From contig NZ_JAVCAP010000001.1 of assembly GCF_030769565.1 (NCBI RefSeq), positions 276,161 to 340,160 of the forward strand: DNA of 64,000 nucleotides. The letters run 5' to 3'. The notes below the pieces were generated by a model. That model was given only the letters and a program-made list of their open reading frames with translations. It had not been told where the DNA came from and ran no database searches. Shown one piece after another: positions 35,809 to 45,321 of the stretch. Within the stretch, counting starts at the first letter, position 1; every line of letters begins with the position of its first letter. Source of the DNA: Methylophilus aquaticus (lineage in GTDB: Bacteria > Pseudomonadota > Gammaproteobacteria > Burkholderiales > Methylophilaceae). Both the position numbers and the translations under genes were made by a program.

Positions 35809-35819
35809 TGAATAGCAAT

Positions 35820-37457
35820 CTATTGTAGTTGGGTCATACTCAAGGCTACCGCTTCCGCCACTTTAATTCCATCCACACCGGCCGATAAAATGCCCCCCGC
35901 ATAGCCCGCGCCCTCACCACACGGGAACAACCCTTTGGTGTTGATGCTTTGCAAGGTATTGTCATCCCGCTTAATGCGAATCGGGCTGGAAGTACGCGTT
36001 TCGACGCCGGTGAGCACGCCATCTGCCAGATCAAAGCCCGGCACTTGTCTGGCAAAGGCAGGAATGGCTTCGCGCATGGCGGTGATGGCGAATTCTGGCA
36101 AGGCGGTATCGAGGTTGGTGAGCGTAACGCCCGGGGTGTAGGAGGGCATGACTTCGCCAAATGTTGTTGAAGGGCGATTGGCCAAAAAATCGCCAATCAG
36201 TTGTCCAGGGGCATTGTAGTTGCCACCACCGAGCACAAAGGCGTGGCTTTCGAGTGTGCGTTGAAATGCCATGCCAGCCAGCGGATGGTCCGGGTAATCG
36301 ACTTCGGGCGTGATGCCGACCACAATGCCAGCATTGGCGTTGCGCTCGTTACGCGAGTATTGGCTCATGCCATTGGTCACCACGCGATTGGGCTCTGAAG
36401 CCGCCGCAACCACAGTACCGCCAGGGCACATGCAAAAGCTGTAGACGCTGCGGCCATTTTGGGCGTGATGCACGAGGCGATAATCGGCTGCGCCCAGTTT
36501 GTTTAAAATATCTTCAGAGTAGCTTTTTCCGTAGCGCGCACGGTCAATCAGGCCTTGCGGATGTTCAATACGAAAGCCGATAGAGAAGGGTTTGGCTTCG
36601 ACATAAATGCCTTTGTGATACACCATTTCGAAGGTGTCGCGTGCGCTGTGACCGACGGCCAAAATCAGGTGATGGGTGGCGATAAATTCACCTGTTTGTA
36701 GGGTTACGCCCTGTACTTGATTGTTTTCAATATGAATATCGTCAACACGACTTTCAAAGCGGATTTCACCGCCAAGTGATTTGATGGTGTTGCGCATTTC
36801 TTCCACCATGCCCACCAGCCTGAATGTGCCGATATGGGGATGACTCACATACTGAATTTCTGGCGGTGCACCTGCTTTGACAAACTCCTGGATGACTTTG
36901 CGGCCATAATGTTTGGGATCTTTGATTTGGCTATACAACTTGCCATCTGAAAACGTGCCTGCGCCGCCCTCACCAAACTGTACGTTGGATTCTGGATTGA
37001 GCGTGTTTTTGCGCCACAAGCCCCAGGTGTCTTTGGTGCGTTTGCGCACTTCTTTACCGCGTTCCAAGACGATGGGCTGAAAGCCTGACTGTGCCAGAAT
37101 CAATGCAGCGAAGATTCCGGCGGGACCAAAGCCAACCACCACCGGACGCAGCTTTGGTGGGTGTGCTGCGGTCGCCACAACGTGGTAACTGGTATCCGGC
37201 GCTGGTTTGATATGGGGGTCTTTTTTAAACTTGGCTAAGATTCTCGCTTCATTTTTAACTTCTACATCTAGGTTATACACATACAAAATCGCATGTGTTT
37301 TACGTGCATCCACGCCACGTTTGAATATTTCGAAGCGGATGAGCTCACTGGCCGGAATATCCAGCCGTTTGAGGATTGCGGTCTGGATTTGTTCGTCCTG
37401 ATGAATCAGTGTATCTGCTTGCTCGATGGGGAGCTTGAGTTCGGTGATGCGTAACAT
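35820..37457 (-). CDS. FAD-dependent oxidoreductase of COG2509 family
   Basis: A 545-residue flavoprotein of the uncharacterised COG2509 group (FAD-dependent dehydrogenases). A short ferredoxin-like N-terminal region precedes the FAD motif VVVGFGPAGIFAALILAQSG, then FGEGGAGTFSDGKLYSQIKDP, CMCPGGTVVAAASEPNRVVTNGMS and the C-terminal GLFPCGEGAGYAGGILSAGVDGIKVAEAV, all typical of this group. The start at 37457 has AGAG upstream; an in-frame ATG at 37487 would add ten residues. No substrate is known for the family. It is convergent with hmp and has no operon partner. Confidence 0.88.
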   Translation of the reverse strand: MLRITELKLPIEQADTLIHQDEQIQTAILKRLDIPASELIRFEIFKRGVDARKTHAILYVYNLDVEVKNEARILAKFKKDPHIKPAPDTSYHVVATAAHPPKLRPVVVGFGPAGIFAALILAQSGFQPIVLERGKEVRKRTKDTWGLWRKNTLNPESNVQFGEGGAGTFSDGKLYSQIKDPKHYGRKVIQEFVKAGAPPEIQYVSHPHIGTFRLVGMVEEMRNTIKSLGGEIRFESRVDDIHIENNQVQGVTLQTGEFIATHHLILAVGHSARDTFEMVYHKGIYVEAKPFSIGFRIEHPQGLIDRARYGKSYSEDILNKLGAADYRLVHHAQNGRSVYSFCMCPGGTVVAAASEPNRVVTNGMSQYSRNERNANAGIVVGITPEVDYPDHPLAGMAFQRTLESHAFVLGGGNYNAPGQLIGDFLANRPSTTFGEVMPSYTPGVTLTNLDTALPEFAITAMREAIPAFARQVPGFDLADGVLTGVETRTSSPIRIKRDDNTLQSINTKGLFPCGEGAGYAGGILSAGVDGIKVAEAVALSMTQLQ

Positions 37458-37580
37458 AAGATCTCTTGGATAGTGGTTATCTATCAAAAACCGTATTTTA
37501 TTACATTCGGCAGCGTCTTAGGCTAGATTTTCATTGGGCTTGGGGTTAATCTGGCTTATAGATTGACGATATATATTTGT

Positions 37581-38744
37581 ATGTTTAATTACAAACGACG
37601 AATAGTTGTTCCGCTAATCATTGCTGCTGCACTTTTGTGCCTGGCAATGGTCTGGCTATTTATCGCCATGTATCAATTGGTCTACTACTCGGAGCTGAAA
37701 GATCTGGTAGATCGCCAGCGTTACGATATTGTTGCACTGGGGAAAGCGATTACCAATGCTGAAAGCGGCCAGCGTGGCTATTTGCTGACTGGACATACGT
37801 TGTTTTTGGATACGATGGAGCAAGGGCGGATGGAGGCGAAAAGCGTCATGGCCCGGTTTGATCAACATGCCAATCAGCTCACTGAAATTGGGCCTCAGTT
37901 AAAAAGAATAAATCAGTTGGTGCATGAAAAGTTCGATGTGATGGATCGAGGCATTCAAGTGCAGTTAAGTGCCGGCTCTTATGCTTCGCATTTATCGTTG
38001 AGTAAAGACAAAGGCCATGTCTTGATGATGCAAATTAACCATTTGTTAAGTGAGGCGGATGGTAAACTTGAGTCCCTGCGGGCTGATTATGAGCAACAGA
38101 TTCGGGAGCGCATGGTCGCTTCAGTGCTTGGGGCGATTCTGTTGGGCATGCTAATTATCAGCGTGTTGATATTTTCATATCGCAGCACGATGCATTTGAT
38201 TGAACAAGTGATTAAAAATCAGGCGGTGGCCGAACAGCTCAGCCATCATGCTGAACACGATTTACTGACTGGCTTGCCTAACAGGCGCAGTGTGGATACC
38301 CATCTCCATCATATCCATCAACTGGCGAGAAACACTTCGCGGCCATTTGCCATATTTTTTATGGATTTGGATGGCTTTAAGAAAGTGAATGATGAATATG
38401 GCCATGCATTAGGTGACGCGCTGTTGGTGGAGGTCGCGAGTCTGTTTAAAAAGGTCCTGCGACAAACAGACTTTCTGGCACGGCAAGGGGGGGATGAGTT
38501 TGTGCTGGTGGTGAGTATCTATTTACATCGTGCTGAGCTGATACAGCTGGCACAGCGGTTAATCCAGTTGTTTGCAGAACCGGTCATGGTCAGAAATATT
38601 CCAATTGAAATAGGTGTCAGTATAGGCATTGCAGAATATCCGCACCATGGCCAACAAATAAAGCAGCTATTGCTGGCCGCGGACAAGGCGATGTATGACT
38701 CCAAAAAGAATGGTAAAAATCGTTACAGCTTCGTTGCCGAATAA
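37581..38744 (+). CDS. membrane diguanylate cyclase, CHASE3-GGDEF
   Basis: Synthesises cyclic-di-GMP. The 387-residue protein has an N-terminal helix (about 8-32), a periplasmic CHASE3 sensor (with the signature NAESGQRGYLLTG), a second helix (about 180-200), and a C-terminal GGDEF domain. The active site reads RQGGDEFVLVV, intact, and an inhibitory I-site RQTD lies five residues upstream, so product feedback is likely. No EAL or HD-GYP domain is present. The ATG at 37581 is preferred to an upstream TTG. The gene is monocistronic; the sensed signal is unknown. Confidence 0.92.
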   Translation: MFNYKRRIVVPLIIAAALLCLAMVWLFIAMYQLVYYSELKDLVDRQRYDIVALGKAITNAESGQRGYLLTGHTLFLDTMEQGRMEAKSVMARFDQHANQLTEIGPQLKRINQLVHEKFDVMDRGIQVQLSAGSYASHLSLSKDKGHVLMMQINHLLSEADGKLESLRADYEQQIRERMVASVLGAILLGMLIISVLIFSYRSTMHLIEQVIKNQAVAEQLSHHAEHDLLTGLPNRRSVDTHLHHIHQLARNTSRPFAIFFMDLDGFKKVNDEYGHALGDALLVEVASLFKKVLRQTDFLARQGGDEFVLVVSIYLHRAELIQLAQRLIQLFAEPVMVRNIPIEIGVSIGIAEYPHHGQQIKQLLLAADKAMYDSKKNGKNRYSFVAE

Positions 38745-38808
38745 GCTGACAGATGTTGGCTACCTCGAAATCAAACCTGCGCCACTTTCAAATTACATTC
38801 TCAGAAAA

Positions 38809-39414
38809 TTACATTTCTGGCGCTAATTGCAGCATTTTTTTAAGCAGAGGCACTGTCACTGGTTTTTTGGTCGTCAGTGACCATTTATCAACCGCATCCA
38901 GTACTGCCATCAGTGTCTGCAAGTCCCGGCGCAGATAGCGCAGGCAGTAAGCAATCACATCATCTGGCAGTTTCATGCCGCGGTCACGTGCATGCGCACG
39001 CAGCGCGTCGGCTTTTTCATCATCACTTAAAGGCTGCAACTGATAAACCAGTCCCCATGCCAATCGCGTGGCAAGGTCGTCACGCAAGCCCATCTGGCCC
39101 GGGGCGTGCTGACCGGCCGTGATGAATACGCCACCTTCGGCTTTGATATGGTTAAACGCATCAAACAGCGTGATTTGCGCCTCGTCATCCAGTGACTGCA
39201 CATCATCCGCGATATGGGCGCCCATGGCTTGCGCTGCCAGCAACAAGTGTGTTTTTCCGCTGCCGTGCTCTCCCCACACATAAAGAAAACGCGTGGTGGA
39301 ACGACCCTGCATCACATCGTGAAGGCTGCGAAGCACCTCCGCATTTTGACCAGTAATAAAATTGTCAAAGCTGGGTGCTGCCGGTGGTTGTATATTGAGT
39401 AACAGCTGTTTCAA
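38809..39414 (-). CDS. hda: DnaA regulatory inactivator Hda
   Basis: An AAA+ protein related to DnaA that, with the beta clamp, stimulates ATP hydrolysis by DnaA and prevents over-initiation. The start is proposed at a TTG (39414) giving KQLLLNIQPPAAPSFDNFITG, the standard Hda opening with the clamp-binding QLLL motif; there is no nearby ATG and no clear ribosome-binding site. Walker A is WGEHGSGKTHLL, and the sensor regions follow, for 202 residues. It stands 43 bases after perM, the conserved perM-hda pair divergent from purM. Confidence 0.92.
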   Translation of the reverse strand: MKQLLLNIQPPAAPSFDNFITGQNAEVLRSLHDVMQGRSTTRFLYVWGEHGSGKTHLLLAAQAMGAHIADDVQSLDDEAQITLFDAFNHIKAEGGVFITAGQHAPGQMGLRDDLATRLAWGLVYQLQPLSDDEKADALRAHARDRGMKLPDDVIAYCLRYLRRDLQTLMAVLDAVDKWSLTTKKPVTVPLLKKMLQLAPEM

Positions 39415-39457
39415 GATGTGGGTTTTCAAATGTCGGTTAGTGGGGGACTGGCGTTGC

Positions 39458-40639
39458 TCAGTAATCTTCCGGGGTTTGAATGATGTTAGGCTCACCTCTG
39501 CGATAGGCGTCACTGCGTAAATAACTTTGTTTGGTATAGCGTAAGCCGACAGCAATCGCCGCACTCACCGGTAATGCCAGCAATACGCCGGCAAAGCCGA
39601 ACAGTTGGCCGCCTGCCATCAATGCCAGAATCACAATCACCGGATGCAAGCCAATACGGTCGCCAACCAGCAGCGGGGTCAGGATAAAACTTTCTACCAC
39701 TTGTCCGATACCAAATACCATCAGTACTGGAAATACCTCCGGAAACGAAGCAAATTGCAGTAATGCCAACACCACTGCCATCAAAAAAGCCAGCGCAAAC
39801 CCCAGGTAGGGTACAAAACTGAGCAGGCCCGCGATCATGCCGATGGAAAGTGCCATGTCTAACCCGACCAGCCATAATCCCGCACTGTAAAACACACACA
39901 ATGACAGCATCACTGAGAGCTGGCCGCGTAGAAACTCCGCAACCACGCTATCAATATCTTGACCGATTGTGTGCGCCCGACCGATCCAGTCACGCGGGAT
40001 CAGTTCACCTACTTGCGTGACCATATGGTCCCAATCACGTAAAAAATAAAACAACACCACAGGTAACAGGCAGATATTGGCAAACATGCCGATCAGGCTC
40101 AGTCCTTTCTGTCCTGCGCTAAGCAACACACTGCCCAGCACACTGCCTGCAGTTTGCCAGTGCTCGCTGATGAGTTTTTGAACATAGTCATGGCTGATGT
40201 TGAGGTGTATTCCAAACTGCTGCAACAACCATGGCTCGACTTGTTGATGTAAATGGTCAATCAGTAAAGGCAAGCGCTGGGCAATCAGAAATGACTGTTG
40301 CTGCAGTAGTGGAATTAAAATCAGCAACAGGCCAAACAGCGCGAGGATAACGCCAGCCATGACCAGCAAGGTGGCCGGTGTGCGGCCGACTTTCCAGTGC
40401 CCCGAGCCAACCTCGCTCAGACGATCTACCAGCGGATCCAGCATGTATGCAATCACCGCGGCTGCCAGAAAGGGCGTCAGGATCGGTTCCAGCAAATAAA
40501 ACATGTAGATAAAGGCGCCGATGACCAGCCACCAGCGATGGTCGCTTATAAACTGGGTGGCACCGGCTTTCGGGTGTTCAATATCGGGCATGGAGTCATG
40601 GGCGCATTCTGCGTAATCCGGCATAGGTCGAACGGACAA
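39458..40639 (-). CDS. AI-2E family (PerM-type) membrane transporter
   Basis: A 393-residue polytopic inner-membrane protein with about seven to eight hydrophobic helices and the family pattern LEPILTPFLAAAVIAYMLDPLVDRL near the N-terminus and FVPYLGFALAFLMAVVLAL, LVGDRIGLHPVIVILALMAGGQLFGFAG near the C-terminus. The AI-2E transporter family includes TqsA and various permeases of unclear substrate. ATG codons at residues 6 and 18 are alternative starts. It lies between purM (divergent) and hda (downstream), an arrangement usual in Betaproteobacteria. Confidence 0.9.
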   Translation of the reverse strand: MSVRPMPDYAECAHDSMPDIEHPKAGATQFISDHRWWLVIGAFIYMFYLLEPILTPFLAAAVIAYMLDPLVDRLSEVGSGHWKVGRTPATLLVMAGVILALFGLLLILIPLLQQQSFLIAQRLPLLIDHLHQQVEPWLLQQFGIHLNISHDYVQKLISEHWQTAGSVLGSVLLSAGQKGLSLIGMFANICLLPVVLFYFLRDWDHMVTQVGELIPRDWIGRAHTIGQDIDSVVAEFLRGQLSVMLSLCVFYSAGLWLVGLDMALSIGMIAGLLSFVPYLGFALAFLMAVVLALLQFASFPEVFPVLMVFGIGQVVESFILTPLLVGDRIGLHPVIVILALMAGGQLFGFAGVLLALPVSAAIAVGLRYTKQSYLRSDAYRRGEPNIIQTPEDY

Positions 40640-40776
40640 GATGCGTTAAAATAATGATTATTTTAAAATTATACTGAATTTCGTCACTGCATTACGGATT
40701 GTTGCAATCAATCACCGCAACAACCAGCCTATGCAGTGGTGCAATCCTGATTCGAATTAATAGAAACGAGCTGATT

Positions 40777-41823
40777 TTGACGACTTCTTCTGATAAAACT
40801 TCTATCACCTATCGTGATGCCGGCGTGGATATGGAAGCCGGGGATGCTCTGGTAGAGCAGATTAAGCCTTTTGCCAAGCGCACCATGCGCCCTGAGGTCA
40901 TGGGCGGTATTGGTGGTTTTGGTTCATTGTTTGCCATGCCAAAAAAATTCAAGGAACCGGTGCTAGTCTCCGGCACTGACGGTGTCGGTACCAAATTGAA
41001 ACTGGCCTTTCAACTGGACAAGCATGACACCGTGGGTATCGATCTGGTCGCGATGAGTGTCAATGATATTCTGGTGCAGGGCGCCGAACCGCTTTTTTTC
41101 CTGGATTATTTCGCCTGTGGCAAGCTCGAAGTCGCTACTGCCGCTGCAGTGATCAAAGGCATTGCCCAAGGCTGTGAAGAGTCTGGTTGTGCGCTGGTGG
41201 GCGGTGAAACGGCCGAAATGCCTGGCATGTATCCGGCAGGTGAGTACGATTTGGCAGGATTTGCGGTTGGTTGTGTGGATAAAGCCAATATAATTGATGG
41301 CTCGACCATCCGGTCTGGTGACGTGGTACTGGGACTTGCCTCCAGTGGTGCGCACTCAAATGGCTATTCACTGATTCGCAAATTGATTGAAAAATCAGGC
41401 ATTGATATGGCGTCTGATTTCCATGGCCGCAGTTTTAAGGATGCGGTGATGGCCCCCACCAAACTCTACGTGAAATCCATTCTCAAATTGTTGGAGACCT
41501 TGCCAGTCAAGGGCATGGCCCATATTACCGGTGGCGGGATTACGGAAAATATTCCGCGCGTATTGCCAGCAGGTCTGACTGCCGAAATTCAGAAGTCCAG
41601 CTGGAATCTTCCACCATTGTTCCAGTGGTTACAGACCCAAGGCAATATCGAGCCGATTGAAATGTATCGTACCTTCAACTGCGGCATTGGCATGGCAGTG
41701 ATTGTTGCTGCCGAGCATGCTGAACAGGCACACGCGCTGCTGCAAGCCAATGGTGAAACGGTTTACCGCATTGGATGTATTCGTCCACAACAGATGGGCG
41801 AAGCGCCTACTGTGGTGGTGTAA
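40777..41823 (+). CDS. purM: phosphoribosylformylglycinamidine cyclo-ligase
   Basis: Closes the imidazole ring to give aminoimidazole ribotide in purine synthesis. The 348-residue product has [19 protein letters not shown] at the N-terminus, [40 protein letters not shown] and [17 protein letters not shown], all diagnostic. The start is a TTG (40777): the conserved N-terminus begins right there, no ATG lies upstream in frame, and the first internal ATG would remove conserved residues. It overlaps the next gene by one base. Confidence 0.96.
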   Translation: MTTSSDKTSITYRDAGVDMEAGDALVEQIKPFAKRTMRPEVMGGIGGFGSLFAMPKKFKEPVLVSGTDGVGTKLKLAFQLDKHDTVGIDLVAMSVNDILVQGAEPLFFLDYFACGKLEVATAAAVIKGIAQGCEESGCALVGGETAEMPGMYPAGEYDLAGFAVGCVDKANIIDGSTIRSGDVVLGLASSGAHSNGYSLIRKLIEKSGIDMASDFHGRSFKDAVMAPTKLYVKSILKLLETLPVKGMAHITGGGITENIPRVLPAGLTAEIQKSSWNLPPLFQWLQTQGNIEPIEMYRTFNCGIGMAVIVAAEHAEQAHALLQANGETVYRIGCIRPQQMGEAPTVVV

Positions 41824-42521
41824 TGCATCTTTTGCGTTTGCAATGGGTGGCCGTCATTATGTTGACGGCAGTGGGGTTGCTGTTGGCACTCTCGGCCCAT
41901 GCCGCGCCCAAACAACTGACGATTGAGTATGACTTGCTGCAGCAAGGCGTTAAAGTGGGGACGGTGCATGATGCACTTGCGGTGAGCGGGAATCAGTACA
42001 AGATTACTTCGCTGACTGAAGGCGTTGGTATTTATAAGTTGATGGGTGAGCGCACACTCTCCAGCCAAGGTCAGGTTGTCGGCAATGCCCTGCGGCCAGG
42101 CCATTTTGAATCGTTGCAATCTAGCCATCCAAACAAGTCATTGATCAGTGATTTTGACTGGAGCAAAAAAACGCTGAATATGCAGGTTAAGGGGGAGCAG
42201 GCAAGTGTGCCGCTTGGCAAAAGTGCGCAGGACCTGCTGAGCGTGATGTATGCATGGATGTGGCAACCACCCAAAATCGGGCAAATCACGCTGTCAGTCG
42301 CCAATGGTAAAAAGCTCACGCCACGCAAATTTATCATCACTGAAGAAAAAACACCGATGCAAACCGAAGCCGGTCGCTTTAACGTGATCAAGCTGGCGGA
42401 CAGTGATGGTGAGAAAATACTGTACCTGGCCAAAGATAAAGGCTACTTGCCGGTAAAGCTGGTGGTGATCGATGATCACAAGCGTATGGAACAGGTGATT
42501 ACCCGTGTCACCGGACAGTAA
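41823..42521 (+). CDS. DUF3108 domain periplasmic protein
   Basis: A 232-residue protein with a signal peptide (cleavage near AHA-AP) and one DUF3108 domain: KQLTIEYDLLQQGVKVGTVHDA at the start and FNVIKLADSDGEKILYLAKDKGYLPVKLVVID at the end. The fold is thought to be a beta-barrel-like structure, with no assigned function. It overlaps purM by one base and precedes a second DUF3108 protein by 24 bases, so the two may act together in the envelope. Confidence 0.85.
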   Translation: MHLLRLQWVAVIMLTAVGLLLALSAHAAPKQLTIEYDLLQQGVKVGTVHDALAVSGNQYKITSLTEGVGIYKLMGERTLSSQGQVVGNALRPGHFESLQSSHPNKSLISDFDWSKKTLNMQVKGEQASVPLGKSAQDLLSVMYAWMWQPPKIGQITLSVANGKKLTPRKFIITEEKTPMQTEAGRFNVIKLADSDGEKILYLAKDKGYLPVKLVVIDDHKRMEQVITRVTGQ

Positions 42522-42545
42522 TTAATCAGCGTGACAGGATGGCGC

Positions 42546-43607
42546 ATGATCAGCAACCATGGCCTGCTCAAGTGGATAAAGGCACGGGTGACCTGGCAGC
42601 TGGGGCTGGGTCTGCTGCTTTCACTGATGCTGCATTTGTGTGTGTTGTCGCAAAGTGGCTGGATCAGCTTGTTTTCAGGTGAAGATGACGTGCCCTCAGT
42701 GTTGCAGGCACGCTTGGTGATCCCGCCACCGCCACCAGTCGCATCAACTCCCGCGCCACCGCCTGCGCCAGCCGTCAAAAAAGCATCACCAGGGCCTGAT
42801 GCGCTGCCGGATACTGCTGTTGACGTTGCGCAGCAGCCACTGCCGGCGCTACCTGAAGCACCGGTTTCTGACACTGTGCAACCGGAGACAGAAACAGAAA
42901 TGCAGGCCGAGGATGAAACGCGTGTGGCCGAGCTTGAGCAGGCGGTTGATGCTGCTGAACAGCCTGCCCCATATCAGCAGGTGAGTACCCACTATGAGGT
43001 GTTTGTGAATGGTGAAACCAGCGCAGCGGGTACAGCCAGTATTGAATATGCTGTGACGCCCGATCAGCAATACACCCTGGCGTGGACGGTTGAAGGGCGT
43101 GGCCTGTTAAAATTGCTTTACCCAAAACTGGTACAGGAAAGCCGGGGTGCGGTGGGGCCACGTGGTTTGAAACCCGCTTATTATCGGTATGCTTTTGGTA
43201 GCCGTGCAGACAAAAGCTATGAGGCCAGCTTTGATTGGGAAACACGCTTGCTAACCCTTAAAACTGGCAAAGGCGAGCAAAGTCATGATTTGCCCGCCAA
43301 CACGCTGGATATCCTGAGCTTTATGTACCAGTTTATGTTTGTGCCACCCTTGCAGGAAATGCATGTGGCGCTGACCAATGGCAAGCGGCTGGGGGAATAT
43401 GATTATGCATTTGAAGGTGAAGAATCCCTGCAGTTGGGGGAGCAAACCGTACAAACCTTGCATATTGCCCATAGCCGTGGCGATACCGATGAAAAAATAG
43501 AGTTGTGGCTGGCCAGCGAGTATCGCTACGTGCCGGTCAAAATCCGTAAAGTTGAAAAGAACGGCATGGTGATCGAGCAGGTAGCGACCCAAATTCAAGC
43601 CCGTTAA
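42546..43607 (+). CDS. membrane-anchored DUF3108 protein with proline-rich stalk
   Basis: A 353-residue protein with one N-terminal helix (about 16-36), a Pro/Ala-rich and acidic stalk (VIPPPPPVASTPAPPPAPAV through about residue 140), and a C-terminal DUF3108 domain (YQQVSTHYEVFVNGETSAAGTASIEYAV ... WLASEYRYVPVKIRKVEKNG). The layout resembles TonB-like spanning proteins, which suggests reach across the periplasm, but no TonB C-terminal domain is present. The start at 42546 has AGGA six bases upstream. It follows the shorter DUF3108 gene. Function unknown. Confidence 0.85.
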   Translation: MISNHGLLKWIKARVTWQLGLGLLLSLMLHLCVLSQSGWISLFSGEDDVPSVLQARLVIPPPPPVASTPAPPPAPAVKKASPGPDALPDTAVDVAQQPLPALPEAPVSDTVQPETETEMQAEDETRVAELEQAVDAAEQPAPYQQVSTHYEVFVNGETSAAGTASIEYAVTPDQQYTLAWTVEGRGLLKLLYPKLVQESRGAVGPRGLKPAYYRYAFGSRADKSYEASFDWETRLLTLKTGKGEQSHDLPANTLDILSFMYQFMFVPPLQEMHVALTNGKRLGEYDYAFEGEESLQLGEQTVQTLHIAHSRGDTDEKIELWLASEYRYVPVKIRKVEKNGMVIEQVATQIQAR

Positions 43608-43636
43608 TTTAAAAAACATAGCATAGAGAGCACACA

Positions 43637-44917
43637 ATGACCCCCTATTTAATGCGCCAGACGGCGGTATTACTCACCCAGTTGCTGACTTTTGAAAGTC
43701 CTGCCGATGCCGTGGTGGGCGCCTATTTCAGAGAGCATCGCGATTTGGGCACCAAAGACCGCGCATGGATCGCTGAAACCGCTTATGGCATATTGCGCCG
43801 CTATCGCTATTTAAGCGAAATCACTGCCAATAACGATGAAGACGCGACCGAAGATGCCCGTAAACTGATTTTGGCCTGGTTGATGAAAATTGAAGGCAAA
43901 AGCATCCGCGATCTCGAAGAGGTGCTCGATGAGCGGCAAAAGGAATGGGCCGTCGCCATTAAAAGCAAAAACAGTGAAGGCCTGAGCCCCGCAGCGCTGG
44001 CTGATGTGCGTGACTGGTTCTGGGAAAAGCTGGTCGCACAATATGGCGAAGCCGAAGCCATGACCATCTGCCGCAGCATGTTCGAGCAAGCCAGCCTCGA
44101 TTTGCGCGTCAATACCATCAAAGCCAGTCGCGAAGATGTACTCACCCGCATGCTGGCCGAAAACACCGTCAAAGACAACGTGATTGCTGTCACCCCATAC
44201 TCGCCTTTGGGTATTCGTATGGGCGCACGCCTCAATATCAGCAAACATATATTGTTTACCGAAGGCCAGATTGAAGTGCAGGATGAAGGTAGCCAGTTGC
44301 TCAGCTACCTGGTCGCCCCCAAACGCGGGCAAATGGTGGCCGACCTCTGTGCAGGTGCGGGCGGCAAAACCCTTGCACTGGGTGCATTGATGAAGAACAC
44401 GGGTCGCTTGTACGCTTTTGATGTCTCTGAAAAGCGCCTGAATAACCTGGGCAAACGCCTGAAACGCTCCGGCCTTTCCAACCTGCAAGCGCAAGTGATC
44501 AATAACGAAAACGACCTCAAACTCAAGCGCCTCAACGGCAAATTTGACCGTGTTCTGGTCGATGCCCCTTGCAGTGGTTTGGGCACATTAAGAAGAAACC
44601 CCGATTTAAAATGGCGTCAAACCGAGCAGGATGTGACCGAACTCAATGTCAAACAAAGCAATATCCTCGCCCGCGCCGCAAAATTATGCAAAGCCGGTGG
44701 CCGCGTGGTCTACGCCACTTGCAGTCTGTTGCGTGATGAAAATGAAGCGATTGCCGAAGCCTTTATGGCAGCGCATCCCGAGTTTAAACTCATCCCCGCA
44801 CACGAAGTGCTGGCGCAGCAGCATATCGAGCTGAATACCGGTGACTATTTGAAGTTACTGCCACATCTGCATGGTACGGATGGCTTTTTTGCAGCGGTGT
44901 TTGAAAAGGCGGCTTAA
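43637..44917 (+). CDS. RsmB/NOP2-family RNA cytosine-5 methyltransferase
   Basis: A 426-residue SAM-dependent m5C methyltransferase. An N-terminal helical RNA-binding region (MRQTAVLLTQLLTFESPADAVVGAYFREH...) leads into the catalytic domain: SAM motif VADLCAGAGGKTLALGALM, the first cysteine in VDAPCSGLGTLRRNPDLKW and the catalytic cysteine in YATCSLLRDENEAI. It resembles RsmB (16S rRNA C967) most, but the N-terminal part is not an obvious NusB domain, so another rRNA or tRNA target is possible. Monocistronic, 30 bases after the DUF3108 pair. Confidence 0.9.
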   Translation: MTPYLMRQTAVLLTQLLTFESPADAVVGAYFREHRDLGTKDRAWIAETAYGILRRYRYLSEITANNDEDATEDARKLILAWLMKIEGKSIRDLEEVLDERQKEWAVAIKSKNSEGLSPAALADVRDWFWEKLVAQYGEAEAMTICRSMFEQASLDLRVNTIKASREDVLTRMLAENTVKDNVIAVTPYSPLGIRMGARLNISKHILFTEGQIEVQDEGSQLLSYLVAPKRGQMVADLCAGAGGKTLALGALMKNTGRLYAFDVSEKRLNNLGKRLKRSGLSNLQAQVINNENDLKLKRLNGKFDRVLVDAPCSGLGTLRRNPDLKWRQTEQDVTELNVKQSNILARAAKLCKAGGRVVYATCSLLRDENEAIAEAFMAAHPEFKLIPAHEVLAQQHIELNTGDYLKLLPHLHGTDGFFAAVFEKAA

Positions 44918-45043
44918 TGCGTAGTCATCACTGCTGAAAAGCATGAACCAGATTCAAGTAAAACAGCCCTCAAGAAGCAGCTTGATTACGGTCATACTGT
45001 GCACACGTTGTACAGATTAATCACCCAAATGAGGAGAAACACC

Positions 45044-45115
45044 ATGTGGACTAAACCAGCTGCTACAGAAATGCGTTTTGGCTTTGAAGTAACCATGTAC
45101 GTGATGAACAAATAA
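45044..45115 (+). CDS. pqqA: PQQ precursor peptide PqqA, orphan gene
   Basis: A 23-residue ribosomal peptide beginning MWTKPAATEMRFGFEVTMYV. The Glu15-Val-Thr-Met-Tyr19 segment is the E-x3-Y core whose glutamate and tyrosine are cross-linked by PqqE and become the PQQ cofactor of methanol dehydrogenase. A GAGGAG ribosome-binding site lies six bases upstream. The gene is followed directly by a strong terminator and by no pqqB, C, D or E, so it is an extra, monocistronic precursor gene. Several Methylophilaceae carry more than one pqqA; this copy could raise peptide dosage. Confidence 0.93.
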   Translation: MWTKPAATEMRFGFEVTMYVMNK

Positions 45116-45138
45116 TTTTAGCCTCGGCTAAGATGACT

Positions 45139-45165
45139 AAAACCCGACCGAGTGTCGGGTTTTTT
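45139..45165 (+). terminator. terminator of pqqA
   Basis: AAAACCCGAC pairs with GTCGGGTTTT around CGAGT and continues into T. It is 24 bases after the pqqA stop and shows the gene is a single-gene transcript. The following 150 bases up to 45321 hold nothing I can identify. Confidence 0.9.
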
Positions 45166-45321
45166 GTCGGCGCATGGACTTTGTATGACAAGCCCGTTTG
45201 CAGCACTTCAAACGAGTGCCATTTGCGTACATGGGGGCCATATATGAAGTCGAGTATTGCATTCCAATATTTCATTCTTAACCTTGATTTTCAGGTCAAT
45301 CTAAAACAAAAAGCGATACGA

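Noticed and set aside
40648-40672. AT-rich palindrome AAAATAATGATTATTTT as a Fur box upstream of perM/purM
   Set aside because: It resembles a Fur half-pattern but is low-complexity AT sequence, and neither neighbouring gene is iron-related.
43811-44494. Minus-strand open frame of 227 codons opposite the RNA methyltransferase gene
   Set aside because: Shadow of the methyltransferase codon pattern; no ribosome-binding site or domain.
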